DNA of 64,000 bases from Duganella alba (GTDB taxonomy: Bacteria > Pseudomonadota > Gammaproteobacteria > Burkholderiales > Burkholderiaceae_D), in contig NZ_WKJN01000017.1 in the NCBI RefSeq assembly GCF_009674495.1, positions 56,823 through 120,822 of the forward strand. The letters run 5' to 3'. Below the pieces are notes generated by a model. The model did not search any database and was not told the origin of the DNA. It worked only from the letters and a program-made list of their open reading frames with translations. This document shows, piece after piece, positions 32,996 through 43,091 of this stretch. Position numbers and translations under genes: made by a program. Every line of letters begins with the position of its first letter. The first letter of the stretch is position 1.

Positions 32996-34975
32996 TTACC
33001 AGTCCTTGCGCAGGCGCAGCATGGCGAAGGGTTGCGTGCGGGTGATGTTGTGCTCGACGAAATCGACCACGTTGGCCAGGCGGTCGTTGCCGGCGTAGTG
33101 CGTGCGGTCGTAGGTGATGACGCGGCTGGCCAGGTTGTTCAGTTCCAGCGTCAGCATCATGTTGGACGCCGGCCGGTAGTTGACGAAGGCGCGCGCCCAG
33201 CCGCTGCCGCTGCTGGTGTCGCGCTCGGCCGTCTGCCAGCTGTCGTTGCTCCAGCCGTTGTCGACCGAGAAGCCCCAGGCCGTGCGCTGGCTGGGCAGGT
33301 CCTGCGAGAATTCGATGCGCCAGCCCAGCGGCTGCTCACCCGACAAGCGGCGCGTTTCCAGCGTGGCCGGATCGGTGACGGAGGAGGAGCGCCAGGTGGT
33401 CGACAGCTTGAGCAGGCCCTGCGGCAGCGCCCAGCTGTCGGTGGGCAGGTTCAGCATGCCGGTGACGCTGTCGGCGCTGGCGTCGCCGATATTGCCGGCG
33501 ACGTCGTAGACAGCGTTCGGCGTGCGGATCTGCATGCGGTCGATGACGTCGCTGACATGCGACTGCGTATAGCTCAACATCGCCGTGCCGCGCTCCCAGA
33601 AGCGGTATTCCACCGCGCCTTCGCACAGCCAGGTCTTGGCCGGCACCACGTCCGGATAGCCGGCGCGCAGCGACTTGTCGGCCATGCCGAAATAGGCGGC
33701 GGCGTCGCCGAAGTTGAGCTGGCTGATTTCGCGCTCCATGCGCAGGCGCAGCTGCAACGCCGGCGTCGGCGACAGGGCCAGCCGCAGCCGTGGCTTGGGA
33801 TAGACGTAGGCCTTGGCGTCGGCCTGCTCGGCGCTGTTGGCCAGACTGGCGTGCGACACCTTGACGCCGGCTTCGGCACTGAGCGTGTTGTCGACCTGCC
33901 AGGCCGACGACAGCTGGCCTTCGACGCGCGCTTCCTGCACCCAGGCGGCGGCCTGCGGATTGTTGCTGACGCTGCTGTCGTTGGTGGTGACGGCGCGTTC
34001 GATGCCGCCACGGATGACGACACCGTCGAGCGCCTGCCAGCTCAGTTGTCCGCCCAGGACTTGCTCGCTGGCCGAGCTGGTGGTGACCGAGTGCCCGCTG
34101 TTGCCGCCCGAGACAAAGCCCGAATCCGCGTCGATGCCCGAGCTGCGGTACAGCGCCTTGAGGTCGAGGCTGGCGCCGTGGGCCAGATCGCGGGTGTAGG
34201 CCAGGCCCTGTTCCAGCGTGTGGCCGGCGTTGTCGTTGCTGTTGAGCGAACGGGTGGCGGCGTCGTAGCTGGCCAGCGAGTGGTAGGTCCACGGGTTGTA
34301 GGCGCCGTTCCAGCTCAGCTGGCCGTCCAGCAGGTCCTGGCCGTAATTCAGCTTGATGGTCTTGTTGTCGGCGATGCCGGCGCCCGCCACGCGCACTTCG
34401 GCGGCCGGGGCCGAACCGGCGTAGACGGTGGTGCGGTAGCCCTGGCCCTGGCCGGTGTCCGGCGAGCGCGACCAGCCCAGCGTGACGTTGATGTTCTTGT
34501 CGCCGCGTTTCAGGCTGTAATTGCCGTCCAGCGAAGGCGCCAGGCTGCCGTCCGGCATCAGGTAGCTGGAGGCGTTGGTGGTCATGGACACCAGGTCCAT
34601 CTGCTTGAGCAGCAGGTTGGCCACGGTGGCGTAGCCCTGCATGTCGATGCCGCCGGCGCCGCCGTTGATGACCTCGATGCGCTCGACCGCCGCCGTCGGA
34701 ATACGACCCAGCACGTCGCCCAGCGCCTCGGTCTTGGACGTCGGGCGCTTGCCGTTGATCAGGACATTGCCGGAAACGCCACGCGACGCATTGCCGCCGT
34801 CAAACACAAACCCCGGCAGGCGGTTCACCATGTCCATCGCCGTGGCGGCCTGAAACTGGGTGAAGTAGTCCGGTGTGTATGGTTGAACAGCGCCATCCGC
34901 CGCGCCGGCCTGGCCGGCGGCCGTCAGCGCGCAGGCGAGCCAGACTGCGTGGCGGATAATGGACGAGTTGGTCAT
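32996..34975 (-). CDS. TonB-dependent receptor of unknown ligand
   Basis: 659 residues from ATG 34975; a TTG at 34990 would add five. Signal peptide HAVWLACALTAAGQAGAAD. The plug domain follows at once: TAMDMVNRLPGFVFDGGNAS, GNVLINGKRPTSKTEALGDV, VERIEVINGGAGGIDMQGYA. The barrel is compact and ends in an aromatic-charged tail (FAMLRLRKDW). No TonB box is evident at the N-terminus and there is no STN domain. The DGGN-R-G-NVLINGKRP plug wording belongs to a group of proteobacterial receptors not linked to siderophores. No Fur box was found upstream. Substrate unknown. Confidence 0.83.
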   Translation of the reverse strand: MTNSSIIRHAVWLACALTAAGQAGAADGAVQPYTPDYFTQFQAATAMDMVNRLPGFVFDGGNASRGVSGNVLINGKRPTSKTEALGDVLGRIPTAAVERIEVINGGAGGIDMQGYATVANLLLKQMDLVSMTTNASSYLMPDGSLAPSLDGNYSLKRGDKNINVTLGWSRSPDTGQGQGYRTTVYAGSAPAAEVRVAGAGIADNKTIKLNYGQDLLDGQLSWNGAYNPWTYHSLASYDAATRSLNSNDNAGHTLEQGLAYTRDLAHGASLDLKALYRSSGIDADSGFVSGGNSGHSVTTSSASEQVLGGQLSWQALDGVVIRGGIERAVTTNDSSVSNNPQAAAWVQEARVEGQLSSAWQVDNTLSAEAGVKVSHASLANSAEQADAKAYVYPKPRLRLALSPTPALQLRLRMEREISQLNFGDAAAYFGMADKSLRAGYPDVVPAKTWLCEGAVEYRFWERGTAMLSYTQSHVSDVIDRMQIRTPNAVYDVAGNIGDASADSVTGMLNLPTDSWALPQGLLKLSTTWRSSSVTDPATLETRRLSGEQPLGWRIEFSQDLPSQRTAWGFSVDNGWSNDSWQTAERDTSSGSGWARAFVNYRPASNMMLTLELNNLASRVITYDRTHYAGNDRLANVVDFVEHNITRTQPFAMLRLRKDW

Positions 34976-35086
34976 CCCGGCATTCTGCAATGGGCATGCC
35001 GATTTCGCAACCAGGAATGCGCAAAAGGCCGTTGTTTAGTGCGCGCGGTGTTGTCTTGCGTCAGATGGCCGCTGAAACAGGCTTGG

Positions 35087-35118
35087 GCCACGGCCCTGTC
35101 TTTTGGCAGGGCCGTGGC
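35087..35118. repeat. perfect 12-bp inverted repeat between divergent genes
   Basis: GCCACGGCCCTG (35087-35098) and CAGGGCCGTGGC (35107-35118) form a perfect stem with an 8-base loop containing TTTT. It lies in the divergent region between the TonB receptor and the gene at 35172, so it is not placed as a terminator for either, and no T-run follows on either strand. It may be a transcript leader element or a regulator target. Confidence 0.55.
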
Positions 35119-35171
35119 GGGGCGGTGCGGCGTTAAGATCGGAGCTTTGTCATTCACAAGGACCAGCTTTC

Positions 35172-35792
35172 ATGAACTCCCTTCCTGCCCGCCTGCCGAT
35201 CGGCTCCGCCGACGGCGTTGTCTTCGATGTGGTCGCCTGGGGCCCGGCCAACGCCGATGTCGACCTGAGTGTCGCTTGCATGTTCGAGCACGAGATGGGC
35301 GGTGCGCCGGTCGCTGGCGGACTGCTGGCGCTGGATCAGGCGCTGGGCGGCCATCTGACGCGCTTGCGTGCCGATGGCTTCTTTCCTGGGCAAGCCATGG
35401 ACACGCTGCTGATCTCGCAGCCGCCGCAAGGCATGGCGCCGCGCGCGGTGCTGGTCATCGGCCTTGGCGATCCCGGCACGCTGGATGGCGAGCGGCTGCG
35501 CCAGGCCACCCGCGTCGCCATGCACGAGGCGATCCGCCACGGCGCGCGCACGATGGCCTTCGCCCCGAGCGTGCTCGACGGCGGCCATAGCGATAACGCG
35601 CAATTGAATATGCAGGAGGTGATGCTGGAAGGAATGCTTGGCGCCTTGCGCGCCGAGCTGGCGCTGGCCGCGGCGGGCCTGGCGCCGCGTCCGCTGCTCG
35701 AACAGTGCACCTTCGATGTCGGCGCGCCGCGCCTGGCCAATGCGGCGCAGGCGTTTGCGGCGGCCTTCGAAACACTGTTCGAGGCCGACTAG
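35172..35792 (+). CDS. M17 leucyl aminopeptidase N-terminal-domain protein
   Basis: 206 residues from ATG 35172 with AAGGA upstream. The sequence fits the N-terminal macro-like domain of M17 aminopeptidases (PF02789): GGLLALDQALGGHLTRLRAD, QAMDTLLISQPPQGMAPRAV, LVIGLGDPGTLDGERLRQA, TRVAMHEAIRHGARTMAF. The catalytic domain with metal ligands is absent and the next gene is unrelated, so it is not a working peptidase. A ligand-binding (nucleotide-like) role is possible. Stand-alone copies are seen in some proteobacteria, but the function is not established. Confidence 0.75.
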   Translation: MNSLPARLPIGSADGVVFDVVAWGPANADVDLSVACMFEHEMGGAPVAGGLLALDQALGGHLTRLRADGFFPGQAMDTLLISQPPQGMAPRAVLVIGLGDPGTLDGERLRQATRVAMHEAIRHGARTMAFAPSVLDGGHSDNAQLNMQEVMLEGMLGALRAELALAAAGLAPRPLLEQCTFDVGAPRLANAAQAFAAAFETLFEAD

Positions 35793-35795
35793 CGG

Positions 35796-37094
35796 TCAGT
35801 GGTCGGTATGCAGGTAGGACGGCGTTTTCGGCAGGCGCATGCTGACCAGGAAGGCGATCACCATCATGATGGTGACGTAGATGAAGAACCAGTCTTCATG
35901 GCCGGCGTTCTTGAACGACAGGCCGACAAACTCGGCCGAGCCGCCGAAGATGGCATTGGCGATCGCATACGACAGGCCCACGCCCAGCGCGCGCACTTCC
36001 GGCGGGAACATCTCGGCCTTCACCAGGCCGCTGATCGAGGTGTACAGGCTGACGATGGCCAGCGCCAGGGTGATCAGCGCGAAGGCGAAGAAGCTGTTGC
36101 TGTTGCCGCGCAGGATTTCCAGGATAGGATAAGTCGCCAAGGTGCCCAGGCCGCCGAACAGCATCATCGAATGGCGGCGGCCGATGCGGTCGGCCAGCAT
36201 GCCGAACAGCGGCTGCATGCACATGTACAGGAACAGCGCACCGGTCATCACCATACTGGCCGTCTTCGGCGCCATGCCGGAGGTGTTGACCAGATACTTC
36301 TGCATATAGGTGGTGAAGGTGTAGAAGATCAGCGAGCCGCCGGCGGTATAACCCAGCACGGTGAGGAAGGCGGCGCGGTGGTACTTGAAGATGCCGGCCA
36401 GCGTGCCGGCTTCCTTCTTGTTCAAGTCCTCGGCCTTGCTGGTTTCGTGCAGCGTGCGGCGCAGCATCAGCGACACCAGCGCGGCAATCGCACCGACCAC
36501 GAACGGCACGCGCCAGCCCCAGGCCTTCAGTTCCGGCTCGGTCAGGAACTGCTCCAGGATCACGACCGTCAGCACCGCCAGCAACTGGCCGCCGATCAGC
36601 GTCACGTACTGGAACGACGAGAAGAAGCCGCGCTGGCCGCGCAGGGCCACCTCGCTCATGTAGGTGGCGGTGGTGCCGTATTCGCCGCCGACCGACAGGC
36701 CCTGGAACATGCGGATGACCAGCAGCAGGATAGGCGCGGCAACGCCGATGGTGGCGTAGGTCGGCAGCACGGCGATGGCCAGCGAACCGCCGCACATCAT
36801 CAGCACCGACACCACCATCGACTTCTTGCGGCCGACGCGGTCGGCGATGCGGCCGAACATCCAGCCGCCGATAGGACGCATCAGGAAGCCCACCGCGAAC
36901 ACGGCGGCCGATTTGAGGAATTCTGCTGTGGAGTTACCGCTGGGGAAGAACTGGCTGGCGAAGTAGATGGAGGCGAAGGAGTAGACGTAGAAGTCAAACC
37001 ATTCAACCAGGTTGCCGGAGGAGGCGCTGATGATGGCGAAGATGCGTTTACGTTTCTCTTCGGCGGAATAATGCGGCTGTGCAGATGCTGTCAT
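35796..37094 (-). CDS. MFS transporter of the metabolite:H+ symporter family (KgtP-like)
   Basis: 432 residues with 12 membrane segments. Diagnostic motifs: [17 protein letters not shown] in TM1, the MFS loop motif [32 protein letters not shown], and [17 protein letters not shown] in the central loop. These match alpha-ketoglutarate permease KgtP most closely. It imports a dicarboxylate with protons. It stands alone: 69 bases after the receiver gene at 37164 on the same strand and convergent with the gene at 35172 (3-base gap). Confidence 0.9.
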   Translation of the reverse strand: MTASAQPHYSAEEKRKRIFAIISASSGNLVEWFDFYVYSFASIYFASQFFPSGNSTAEFLKSAAVFAVGFLMRPIGGWMFGRIADRVGRKKSMVVSVLMMCGGSLAIAVLPTYATIGVAAPILLLVIRMFQGLSVGGEYGTTATYMSEVALRGQRGFFSSFQYVTLIGGQLLAVLTVVILEQFLTEPELKAWGWRVPFVVGAIAALVSLMLRRTLHETSKAEDLNKKEAGTLAGIFKYHRAAFLTVLGYTAGGSLIFYTFTTYMQKYLVNTSGMAPKTASMVMTGALFLYMCMQPLFGMLADRIGRRHSMMLFGGLGTLATYPILEILRGNSNSFFAFALITLALAIVSLYTSISGLVKAEMFPPEVRALGVGLSYAIANAIFGGSAEFVGLSFKNAGHEDWFFIYVTIMMVIAFLVSMRLPKTPSYLHTDH

Positions 37095-37163
37095 TCATGT
37101 CTCTCTAGAAATAATTCCCTATAGATTGTAAAGCATCTGGCTGGAAGCCGCAGGCGGCAGGGA

Positions 37164-37511
37164 CTAGGCGGCCTGCAGGGTGGCGAGCAGGTCGTCCAGG
37201 TCCATCGGCTTGGGCAGCACCTTGGTCACGCCGCCGAGGCCGGCGCCGACCGCGCCGCGCGCCGTCATCACCACCACCGGGATGGCCGCCACCGCCGCAT
37301 CCTGCTGGCGCGCGGCGATGAACTGGTAGCCGTTCATGACCGGCATCATCAGGTCCAGCAGGACCACCGAGGTGCGCGGATGGCGATGCAGGTAGCTGAG
37401 GGCGTCGCGGCCGTTTTCGGCGGTGGCGGTGCCGTAGCCTTCGGCTTCGAGGAATTCGCTCAGCACGGCGCGGATGTCGGCGTCGTCATCGACGATCAGG
37501 ATGGTTTTCAT
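37164..37511 (-). CDS. single-domain response regulator (receiver only)
   Basis: 115 residues: one receiver domain with DDD at 8-10, phosphoacceptor D53 (VVLLDLMMPVMNGYQF) and Lys in VLPKPM. No output domain. It overlaps the giant kinase gene by 4 bases (ATGA), so it is translationally coupled to it and is almost certainly its phosphorylation target. A CheY-like single domain would act by protein contact or in a phosphorelay. Confidence 0.9.
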   Translation of the reverse strand: MKTILIVDDDADIRAVLSEFLEAEGYGTATAENGRDALSYLHRHPRTSVVLLDLMMPVMNGYQFIAARQQDAAVAAIPVVVMTARGAVGAGLGGVTKVLPKPMDLDDLLATLQAA

Positions 37512-40500
37512 GGCAATGCGCCGGCGCCGTCCAGCGGTAGCATCACGGTGAAGGTCGAGCCTTCGCCGAAGGTGGAGCTGACGTGGATGGCGCCGCCCAT
37601 GTTGCGCAGGATCTCGCTGACGATGTACAGCCCGAGGCCGAGGCCGCCGAAGTTGCGCACCGAGACCGCGCGTTCGAAACGGCCGAAGATGCGCTCCAGG
37701 TGCTCGGCCTCGATGCCGATGCCCTGGTCGGCCACCTGGATCACGGCCTGCGCACGGTCAATGCGGACGTCGACGGCGATCGGCTTGCCGTTGCCGTACT
37801 TGAAGGCGTTCGACAGCAGGTTGTGGAACACCTGTTCGATGCGCAACCGGTCCCAGTTGCCGACCACCGGCGCGTCGCAGCGGATGGTCAGCGCCGAGCC
37901 GGCCGGCGTGCTTTCGCCGCTTTCCTTCAGCCGCTCCAGGACATCCGCCAGCACTTCGCACAGATCGACTTGCGTGCGCTGGAGCTGCAACTGGCCGCCG
38001 GTGATGCGGGCGATATCGAGCAGCTCGTTGACCAGCCGTTCCAGCCGCTTGCCCTGGCGTTGCAGCATCGCCAGGCTTTTCTGGAGCCAGGCCGCGCTGT
38101 CCGGATGGGGAAACAGCGTCGGCAGGCGGCGTTCGATCAGGTGGATTTGCAGTTGCAGCGGCATCAGTGGCGTGCGCAGCTCGTGCGAGGCCACCGCCAG
38201 GAAATCGTCGCGCACCTGGATCGCCTCGCGCGCCTCCTTGTACAGCTTGGCGTTGTCCATGCCCAGCGCGCAGCGGTCGGCCAGCTTGCGCGCCACCGCC
38301 ACGTCCTGGTCATCGTAGTTGCGGCCGGACTGGGCGACGATAAACGTCAGCACGCCCAGCGTGCGTTCGCGCGCCACCAGCGGCACGGCGATCAGTGCGC
38401 GCGCGCCAAGCGCCTGGACCAGCCGGAAATGCGCGTCATCGGTGGCCAGGCTGCGCAGCTGCTGGTCGGTGATCTGCGGCCACAGCAGCGCTTCGCCCTG
38501 ATGCAGCGTTTCGGTCAGCCGACGCCGATGCGGGTCGCCCGCGCCGATCGAATACTGGCGCAGCGCGGCGGCCAGCCCGGCCTGCGCCGGATCGGCAAAC
38601 GCCAGCTGGGCGCGCTGAACGGTGCGTTCACCGTTGACCAGGTCGAGGAAGCACCAGTCGGCGAAGGCCGGCACCGCCAGTTGCACCACGCGCGCCAGCG
38701 TTTCGGCATAATCCAGCGATTCGGCCAGCGCCGCGCCGGCGCCGGCCAGGAAGCGCGCGGCTTCCTCGGCGCGCCGGCGTTCCATCAACCACAGGCTGTT
38801 TTCCAGCGAGATGGCCGCCTGCGCGGCCAGCGCCTGCACCACGTCCACGCGCTGCGCGGTGAAGGCGCGCGCCATGGCGTTGTTTTCCAGATAGAGCAGG
38901 CCGACCACCTGTTCGTGGCGCTTCAGCGGCACGCACAGCACCGAGCGCAGGCGCAGCTGGCGCACGACGGCGTCGGCGGCAAACGGGCCTTCGACGGCGG
39001 CGTCTTCCAGCACCAGCGGCTGCTTCAGCCGCGCCACGTAGCGGGCGATGGAGCCGGGCAGCATGGTGCAGTCGGCCAGGGCGGTATCCTCCAGCACCAT
39101 GGTGGTGGCGTCGCCGACTGCGATGCGCGCACGCGCCCGCAGCGTCTGGCCTTCGCCCAGCAGCAGGATGCCGCGCTGGGCGCCGGCCACTTCGACCACG
39201 ATTTGCAGGATGCGGCGGAACAGCTGCTCGGGCACCGTTTCCGCCGCGATGGCCTGGGCCGCTTTGATCAGGCCGAGCGCGTCGTGCGCGTGCGCCGTGC
39301 CGGAGCGCGTGGCTTCGTCGCGCGGAATGCCGATGCGTTGCGCATAGGTGTGCTGCAGGGCGTTCAGCTTGGCCGTCGCGCCCCAGGCGCGGTAGCCGTC
39401 CAGCGCCGCGTTGAGGTAGACGGCGGCCAGGCGCGGCTGCTTGCGTTCCAGCAGCAGGCGGGCCGCCAGCTCGTTGGCCAGCGCAGCGTCCTGGATGAAG
39501 CCCTGCTGGCGCGCGCCATCGATGGCGGCGCCGAACAGTTCGATGGCCTGCCACGGCGCGTCGTTGCGGCGCGCCACTTCGGCTTCGACCATGCGCAGCT
39601 TGTGCTGGAAATTCTCCGGGCAGTACTGGGCCCACGTCGCCAGCTGCGCCAGCAGCGGCGCCAGCGCGTCCGGCGGCGCCTGGTGCGTGCGCAGCAAGGT
39701 CAGCGCGGCATAGAAGCTGTGCTCGGCCGACGTCACCATGCCGAGTATGCCGGCCGCGATAAACTTTGCGCCTTGATCGGCGGCGCGGCGGGCGGCTGGC
39801 AGGTCGTCCAGCAGGTAGGCGGCTTGCAGGCGCGCCACCCAGAACTGGCCCATGGCCGTCTGGTTGCCGCCGGCGTCGAGCTCGAAGCGGACCTGTTCGA
39901 AGTCGTCGTCGTCGAAGCTGATGGCGCTGCGGGTACGGCCCATCAAGGTGCGTGCGAACTGGCGGAACGGCAGCGAAATTTCGGCGCCCGTGCGGTTGCG
40001 GAAACGGTTGGCGAAGTCGATGGCGAGATCGGCGTCGGCCAGCAGCTCGGGCAGCGGCACGCCGGCCGGCAGACCGTTGATCAGCAGGCCGCTCAGGTTG
40101 AAGGCGGCGTACGCCAGTTCGCCGGATTCGACGCCGGCGCGGTGGCCTTCCTCCATGATGGGCAGGCTGTCGCGCAGCGGCGCACGCCAGACCTGCACCA
40201 CCAGGCCGAACACTTCGAGCGTGCGGCTTTCCTCGGCGCGGTTGCCGAAGCGCCGCGCCAGCGCCAGCGCCAGCGTGCCGAATTCGTAGCCGACGTCGTA
40301 CTGGCCGGTGATGGCGTTGTGCAGCGCGCCGTAGAACACATAGGCGTAGGCCGAATAGCCGGATGGTCCGTGCAGCAGCGACAGGTTGGTGCTGCGCGTG
40401 ACCAGGAAGGTCAGCACCGCCGAGCCGCTGAAGTAGGCCGGCGGGCCAAGCAGCGACAGCAGGCGCATGACGGCGCGCGTGTCGTCGTCCTCGACCTCGG

Positions 40501-42910
40501 CCTGGTGCACCAGGTCGGCGATGGCCTGCTCGCCGACGTTGCGCATCACCGCCGCCGCTTCGGCCTCGTTGGCTTCGGCCAGCAGGTCGAGCGGCCACTC
40601 GTGGCCGAACACGGCCAGGCCTTCGCGGCCCCAGCGCAGCGCGGCGGCCCAGTCGCTGACGACGGTGGCGGCCAGCACGCGCAGGCTGTACAGGTCGGCC
40701 GTGGCGATGCGCGATGGCGCGTGGTCCAGCGCGGCGTCCACGTACAGGTCGGCGGCCGCGTGCTGTCCGGTGAGGTAGGCGCATTCGGCCAGTTCGCGGT
40801 GCAGCGCATAGGTCAGCGCGGGTTGCGTCCGCCATGCGTCGGGCGGCAGTTGCTGTTTGCCGTGCATCAGGTAGGCGTAGCCGGCGTCGTAGGCGGCCGA
40901 CTCCTTGGCCTTGCGTCCGGCCGCCAGGTTGTGTTCGGCCAGGGTGAGGCGTTCGGCGGGATCGGCGATCAGCTCGGCGCCGAGGTTGAACTGGTCGACG
41001 ATGTCGAACAGCTGATCCGCCAAACCGCCATTCGCCTGGCGCAGGCGCTGGCGGCCGATGGCGAGGTGCAAAGCCTGGCGGCTGGCCGGCGGCAGCAGCG
41101 AATAGGCCGCCTGCTGCACCCGGTCGTGGACGAAGCGCATGGTGACCGGCTGCTGGGTGAATTCGTGGCCCAGCGCGGCGGCCGGGCGCGCGCCCTGGTA
41201 GGCGTCGCGCAGCGGCACCAGCAGGCCGTCTTCCAGCGCCGGCCAGAGTTCGCTCAACGCGGCGGCGCTGCTGCGCCCGGTGACGTCCGCCAGCGTGTCG
41301 AGCGCGAACTGGTGGCCGATGCAGGCGCCGGCCTGCAGCAGCGCCTGGGTGGCCTTCGGCAGGCGGTCGATGGTCTGCACCATCAGCGCCAGGACGTTGT
41401 CGCTGACGGGCGCGCGCTGGATGTCGTCCATGTCCCAGCGCCAGGCTTTGGTTTCGGGCACGTAGCGCAGCAGTCCCTGTGCGTGCAGCAGGCGCACCAG
41501 GCGGCGGATGAAGAAGGGATTGCCGGCGGTTTTTTGGGTCAACAGGGCGGCCAGCGCGGCGCAGCGCTCGGCGTCCTGGTCCAGCGCATCGGCCAGCAGC
41601 GCCGCCACATCGTCGACGTCAAGCGGATGCAGGTGAATCTGCCGGACGCTGCCGGGCAGTTCGGCGATCAGGGCGTGGGCATGCGCCTGGCCCGCCGCGC
41701 TGTCGCGATAGGCGCCGACGATCAGCAGGTGGCCGGCCTTGCCATCGCCCAGCCATTGCCTGATCAGCGCCAGCGAGCCGGCATCCGCCCATTGCAGGTC
41801 GTCGAGGAACAGCACGAACGGATGTTCGGGCCGGGCGAACACGCCGAGGAAGGAGGTGACCACCTGGATGAAGCGGTTCTTCGATTCGGTCGCTTCCAGT
41901 TCCGCCACCGGCGGCTGCGGGCCAAGTATGGCGTCGATTTCCGGAATGACGTTGGCCAGGATCTGGCCGTTCGGCGCCACCGCCGCCTGGATGCGCTGGC
42001 GCCATGCGGCCAGCGTGGTGTCCGGCTCGGTCAGCAACTGGTGCACCAGGCTGCGGAAAGCGTGCACCAGCCCGGCATACGGCACGCTGCGCTGCAATTG
42101 ATCGAATTTGCCGGAGACGAAGTAGCCGCGGCAGGCGGCCACCGGTTTGTCCAGTTGCGCCACCAGCGCGGTCTTGCCGATGCCGGGATCGCCCGTGACC
42201 AGCACCAGCTCCCGCCCGCCGGCGCGCACGCGCTGGAAGGCGTCCAGCAGCACGTCGCTTTCGCGGCGGCGGCCGTACAGGTGGTCGGTGATGAGCGGCG
42301 CGCGCGTCGTTTCGCGTGCGCCGAGCACAAACGGCTGGACCTGGCTGTTGCGGCGCCATTGCGTGCTGATCTCCTGCAGATCGGCGACCAGGGCGTCGGC
42401 GCTCTGGTAGCGCTGTTCAGGCTCTTTCTCCAGCAGCTTGAGCAGCAGGTCGGACAGGATGGCCGGCACCTGCGGGTTCAGCGCGGCGACCGCATGCGGC
42501 TGGCGCGCCAGATGGGCGTGCACCAGTTCCAGCGGATCGTCGCCGGGGAAGGGCGGCGCGCCCGTCAGCAGCGCATGGAAGATCGCGCCGAGCGAGTACA
42601 GATCGGCGCGCGCATCGGGCGAGCGGCCGGTGCGGCCGGTCTGTTCGGGCGACATATAGGCCGGGTCCAGCGTCTCCGGCGCGGCGGCGCTGTCGCTGAG
42701 CTGGACCTGCCGCATGGAGGCGCTCCACGCCACATGGGCCGGATTGAGGGCGCCATGAAGCAGGCCAGCATGATGCAGATGGGAAACTTTGCGCGCCAGT
42801 TGCTGGGCGATCTCCAGAAACTCGCCCACCGCCAGCGGTGTACCGATGAGCGCACCCAGGCGCATGGCGGTGACGGCTGCTTCGGCGGAGGGCGATTCAC
42901 TGCTGCGCAT
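37508..42910 (-). CDS. giant kinase-like/AAA ATPase/GAF/histidine kinase fusion
   Basis: 1800 residues. About 1-200: C-lobe of a Ser/Thr kinase only (LHHAGLLHGALNPAHV in place of HRD-L-P-N, then AYMSPEQTGRTGRSPDARAD, LYSLGAIFHALLTGAPPFPG). The N-lobe, P-loop and DFG are missing, so it is a pseudokinase. About 205-500: AAA/STAND ATPase with Walker A VTGDPGIGKTALV near 240 and LFLDDLQWAD. About 500-1200: helical TPR-like region. Two GAF domains, about 1230-1350 and 1390-1550. HisKA with VASHELRTPLMPLQLQI (His about 1573). HATPase with NLLSNAFKYGNG and GLGLGLYIVSE. This is the layout of cyanobacterial and proteobacterial trifunctional sensor kinases. It is cytoplasmic and coupled to the receiver at 37164. 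The signal is unknown. Confidence 0.9.
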   Translation of the reverse strand: MRSSESPSAEAAVTAMRLGALIGTPLAVGEFLEIAQQLARKVSHLHHAGLLHGALNPAHVAWSASMRQVQLSDSAAAPETLDPAYMSPEQTGRTGRSPDARADLYSLGAIFHALLTGAPPFPGDDPLELVHAHLARQPHAVAALNPQVPAILSDLLLKLLEKEPEQRYQSADALVADLQEISTQWRRNSQVQPFVLGARETTRAPLITDHLYGRRRESDVLLDAFQRVRAGGRELVLVTGDPGIGKTALVAQLDKPVAACRGYFVSGKFDQLQRSVPYAGLVHAFRSLVHQLLTEPDTTLAAWRQRIQAAVAPNGQILANVIPEIDAILGPQPPVAELEATESKNRFIQVVTSFLGVFARPEHPFVLFLDDLQWADAGSLALIRQWLGDGKAGHLLIVGAYRDSAAGQAHAHALIAELPGSVRQIHLHPLDVDDVAALLADALDQDAERCAALAALLTQKTAGNPFFIRRLVRLLHAQGLLRYVPETKAWRWDMDDIQRAPVSDNVLALMVQTIDRLPKATQALLQAGACIGHQFALDTLADVTGRSSAAALSELWPALEDGLLVPLRDAYQGARPAAALGHEFTQQPVTMRFVHDRVQQAAYSLLPPASRQALHLAIGRQRLRQANGGLADQLFDIVDQFNLGAELIADPAERLTLAEHNLAAGRKAKESAAYDAGYAYLMHGKQQLPPDAWRTQPALTYALHRELAECAYLTGQHAAADLYVDAALDHAPSRIATADLYSLRVLAATVVSDWAAALRWGREGLAVFGHEWPLDLLAEANEAEAAAVMRNVGEQAIADLVHQAEVEDDDTRAVMRLLSLLGPPAYFSGSAVLTFLVTRSTNLSLLHGPSGYSAYAYVFYGALHNAITGQYDVGYEFGTLALALARRFGNRAEESRTLEVFGLVVQVWRAPLRDSLPIMEEGHRAGVESGELAYAAFNLSGLLINGLPAGVPLPELLADADLAIDFANRFRNRTGAEISLPFRQFARTLMGRTRSAISFDDDDFEQVRFELDAGGNQTAMGQFWVARLQAAYLLDDLPAARRAADQGAKFIAAGILGMVTSAEHSFYAALTLLRTHQAPPDALAPLLAQLATWAQYCPENFQHKLRMVEAEVARRNDAPWQAIELFGAAIDGARQQGFIQDAALANELAARLLLERKQPRLAAVYLNAALDGYRAWGATAKLNALQHTYAQRIGIPRDEATRSGTAHAHDALGLIKAAQAIAAETVPEQLFRRILQIVVEVAGAQRGILLLGEGQTLRARARIAVGDATTMVLEDTALADCTMLPGSIARYVARLKQPLVLEDAAVEGPFAADAVVRQLRLRSVLCVPLKRHEQVVGLLYLENNAMARAFTAQRVDVVQALAAQAAISLENSLWLMERRRAEEAARFLAGAGAALAESLDYAETLARVVQLAVPAFADWCFLDLVNGERTVQRAQLAFADPAQAGLAAALRQYSIGAGDPHRRRLTETLHQGEALLWPQITDQQLRSLATDDAHFRLVQALGARALIAVPLVARERTLGVLTFIVAQSGRNYDDQDVAVARKLADRCALGMDNAKLYKEAREAIQVRDDFLAVASHELRTPLMPLQLQIHLIERRLPTLFPHPDSAAWLQKSLAMLQRQGKRLERLVNELLDIARITGGQLQLQRTQVDLCEVLADVLERLKESGESTPAGSALTIRCDAPVVGNWDRLRIEQVFHNLLSNAFKYGNGKPIAVDVRIDRAQAVIQVADQGIGIEAEHLERIFGRFERAVSVRNFGGLGLGLYIVSEILRNMGGAIHVSSTFGEGSTFTVMLPLDGAGALP

Positions 42911-43091
42911 GACGTTTCATGGTTATCTGATTTGGAACTCCATCTTACCTGACGGCTACGGCTTTTTACCGACCTCATCCGCAATCGCGCGCAGTGTGCA
43001 TTTTGGAAATATTTTTTTGCAAGGTCTTGCTTATTGAAACAGCAATCCCATCTCCTGCGCACCCTGTCAACAACTTCAACTAGTGGGATTT

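Noticed and set aside
37583..42952. 1789-codon frame antisense to the giant sensor kinase
   Set aside because: Arg/Gln/Gly-rich shadow with no domain, while the minus strand carries AAA, GAF and kinase motifs.
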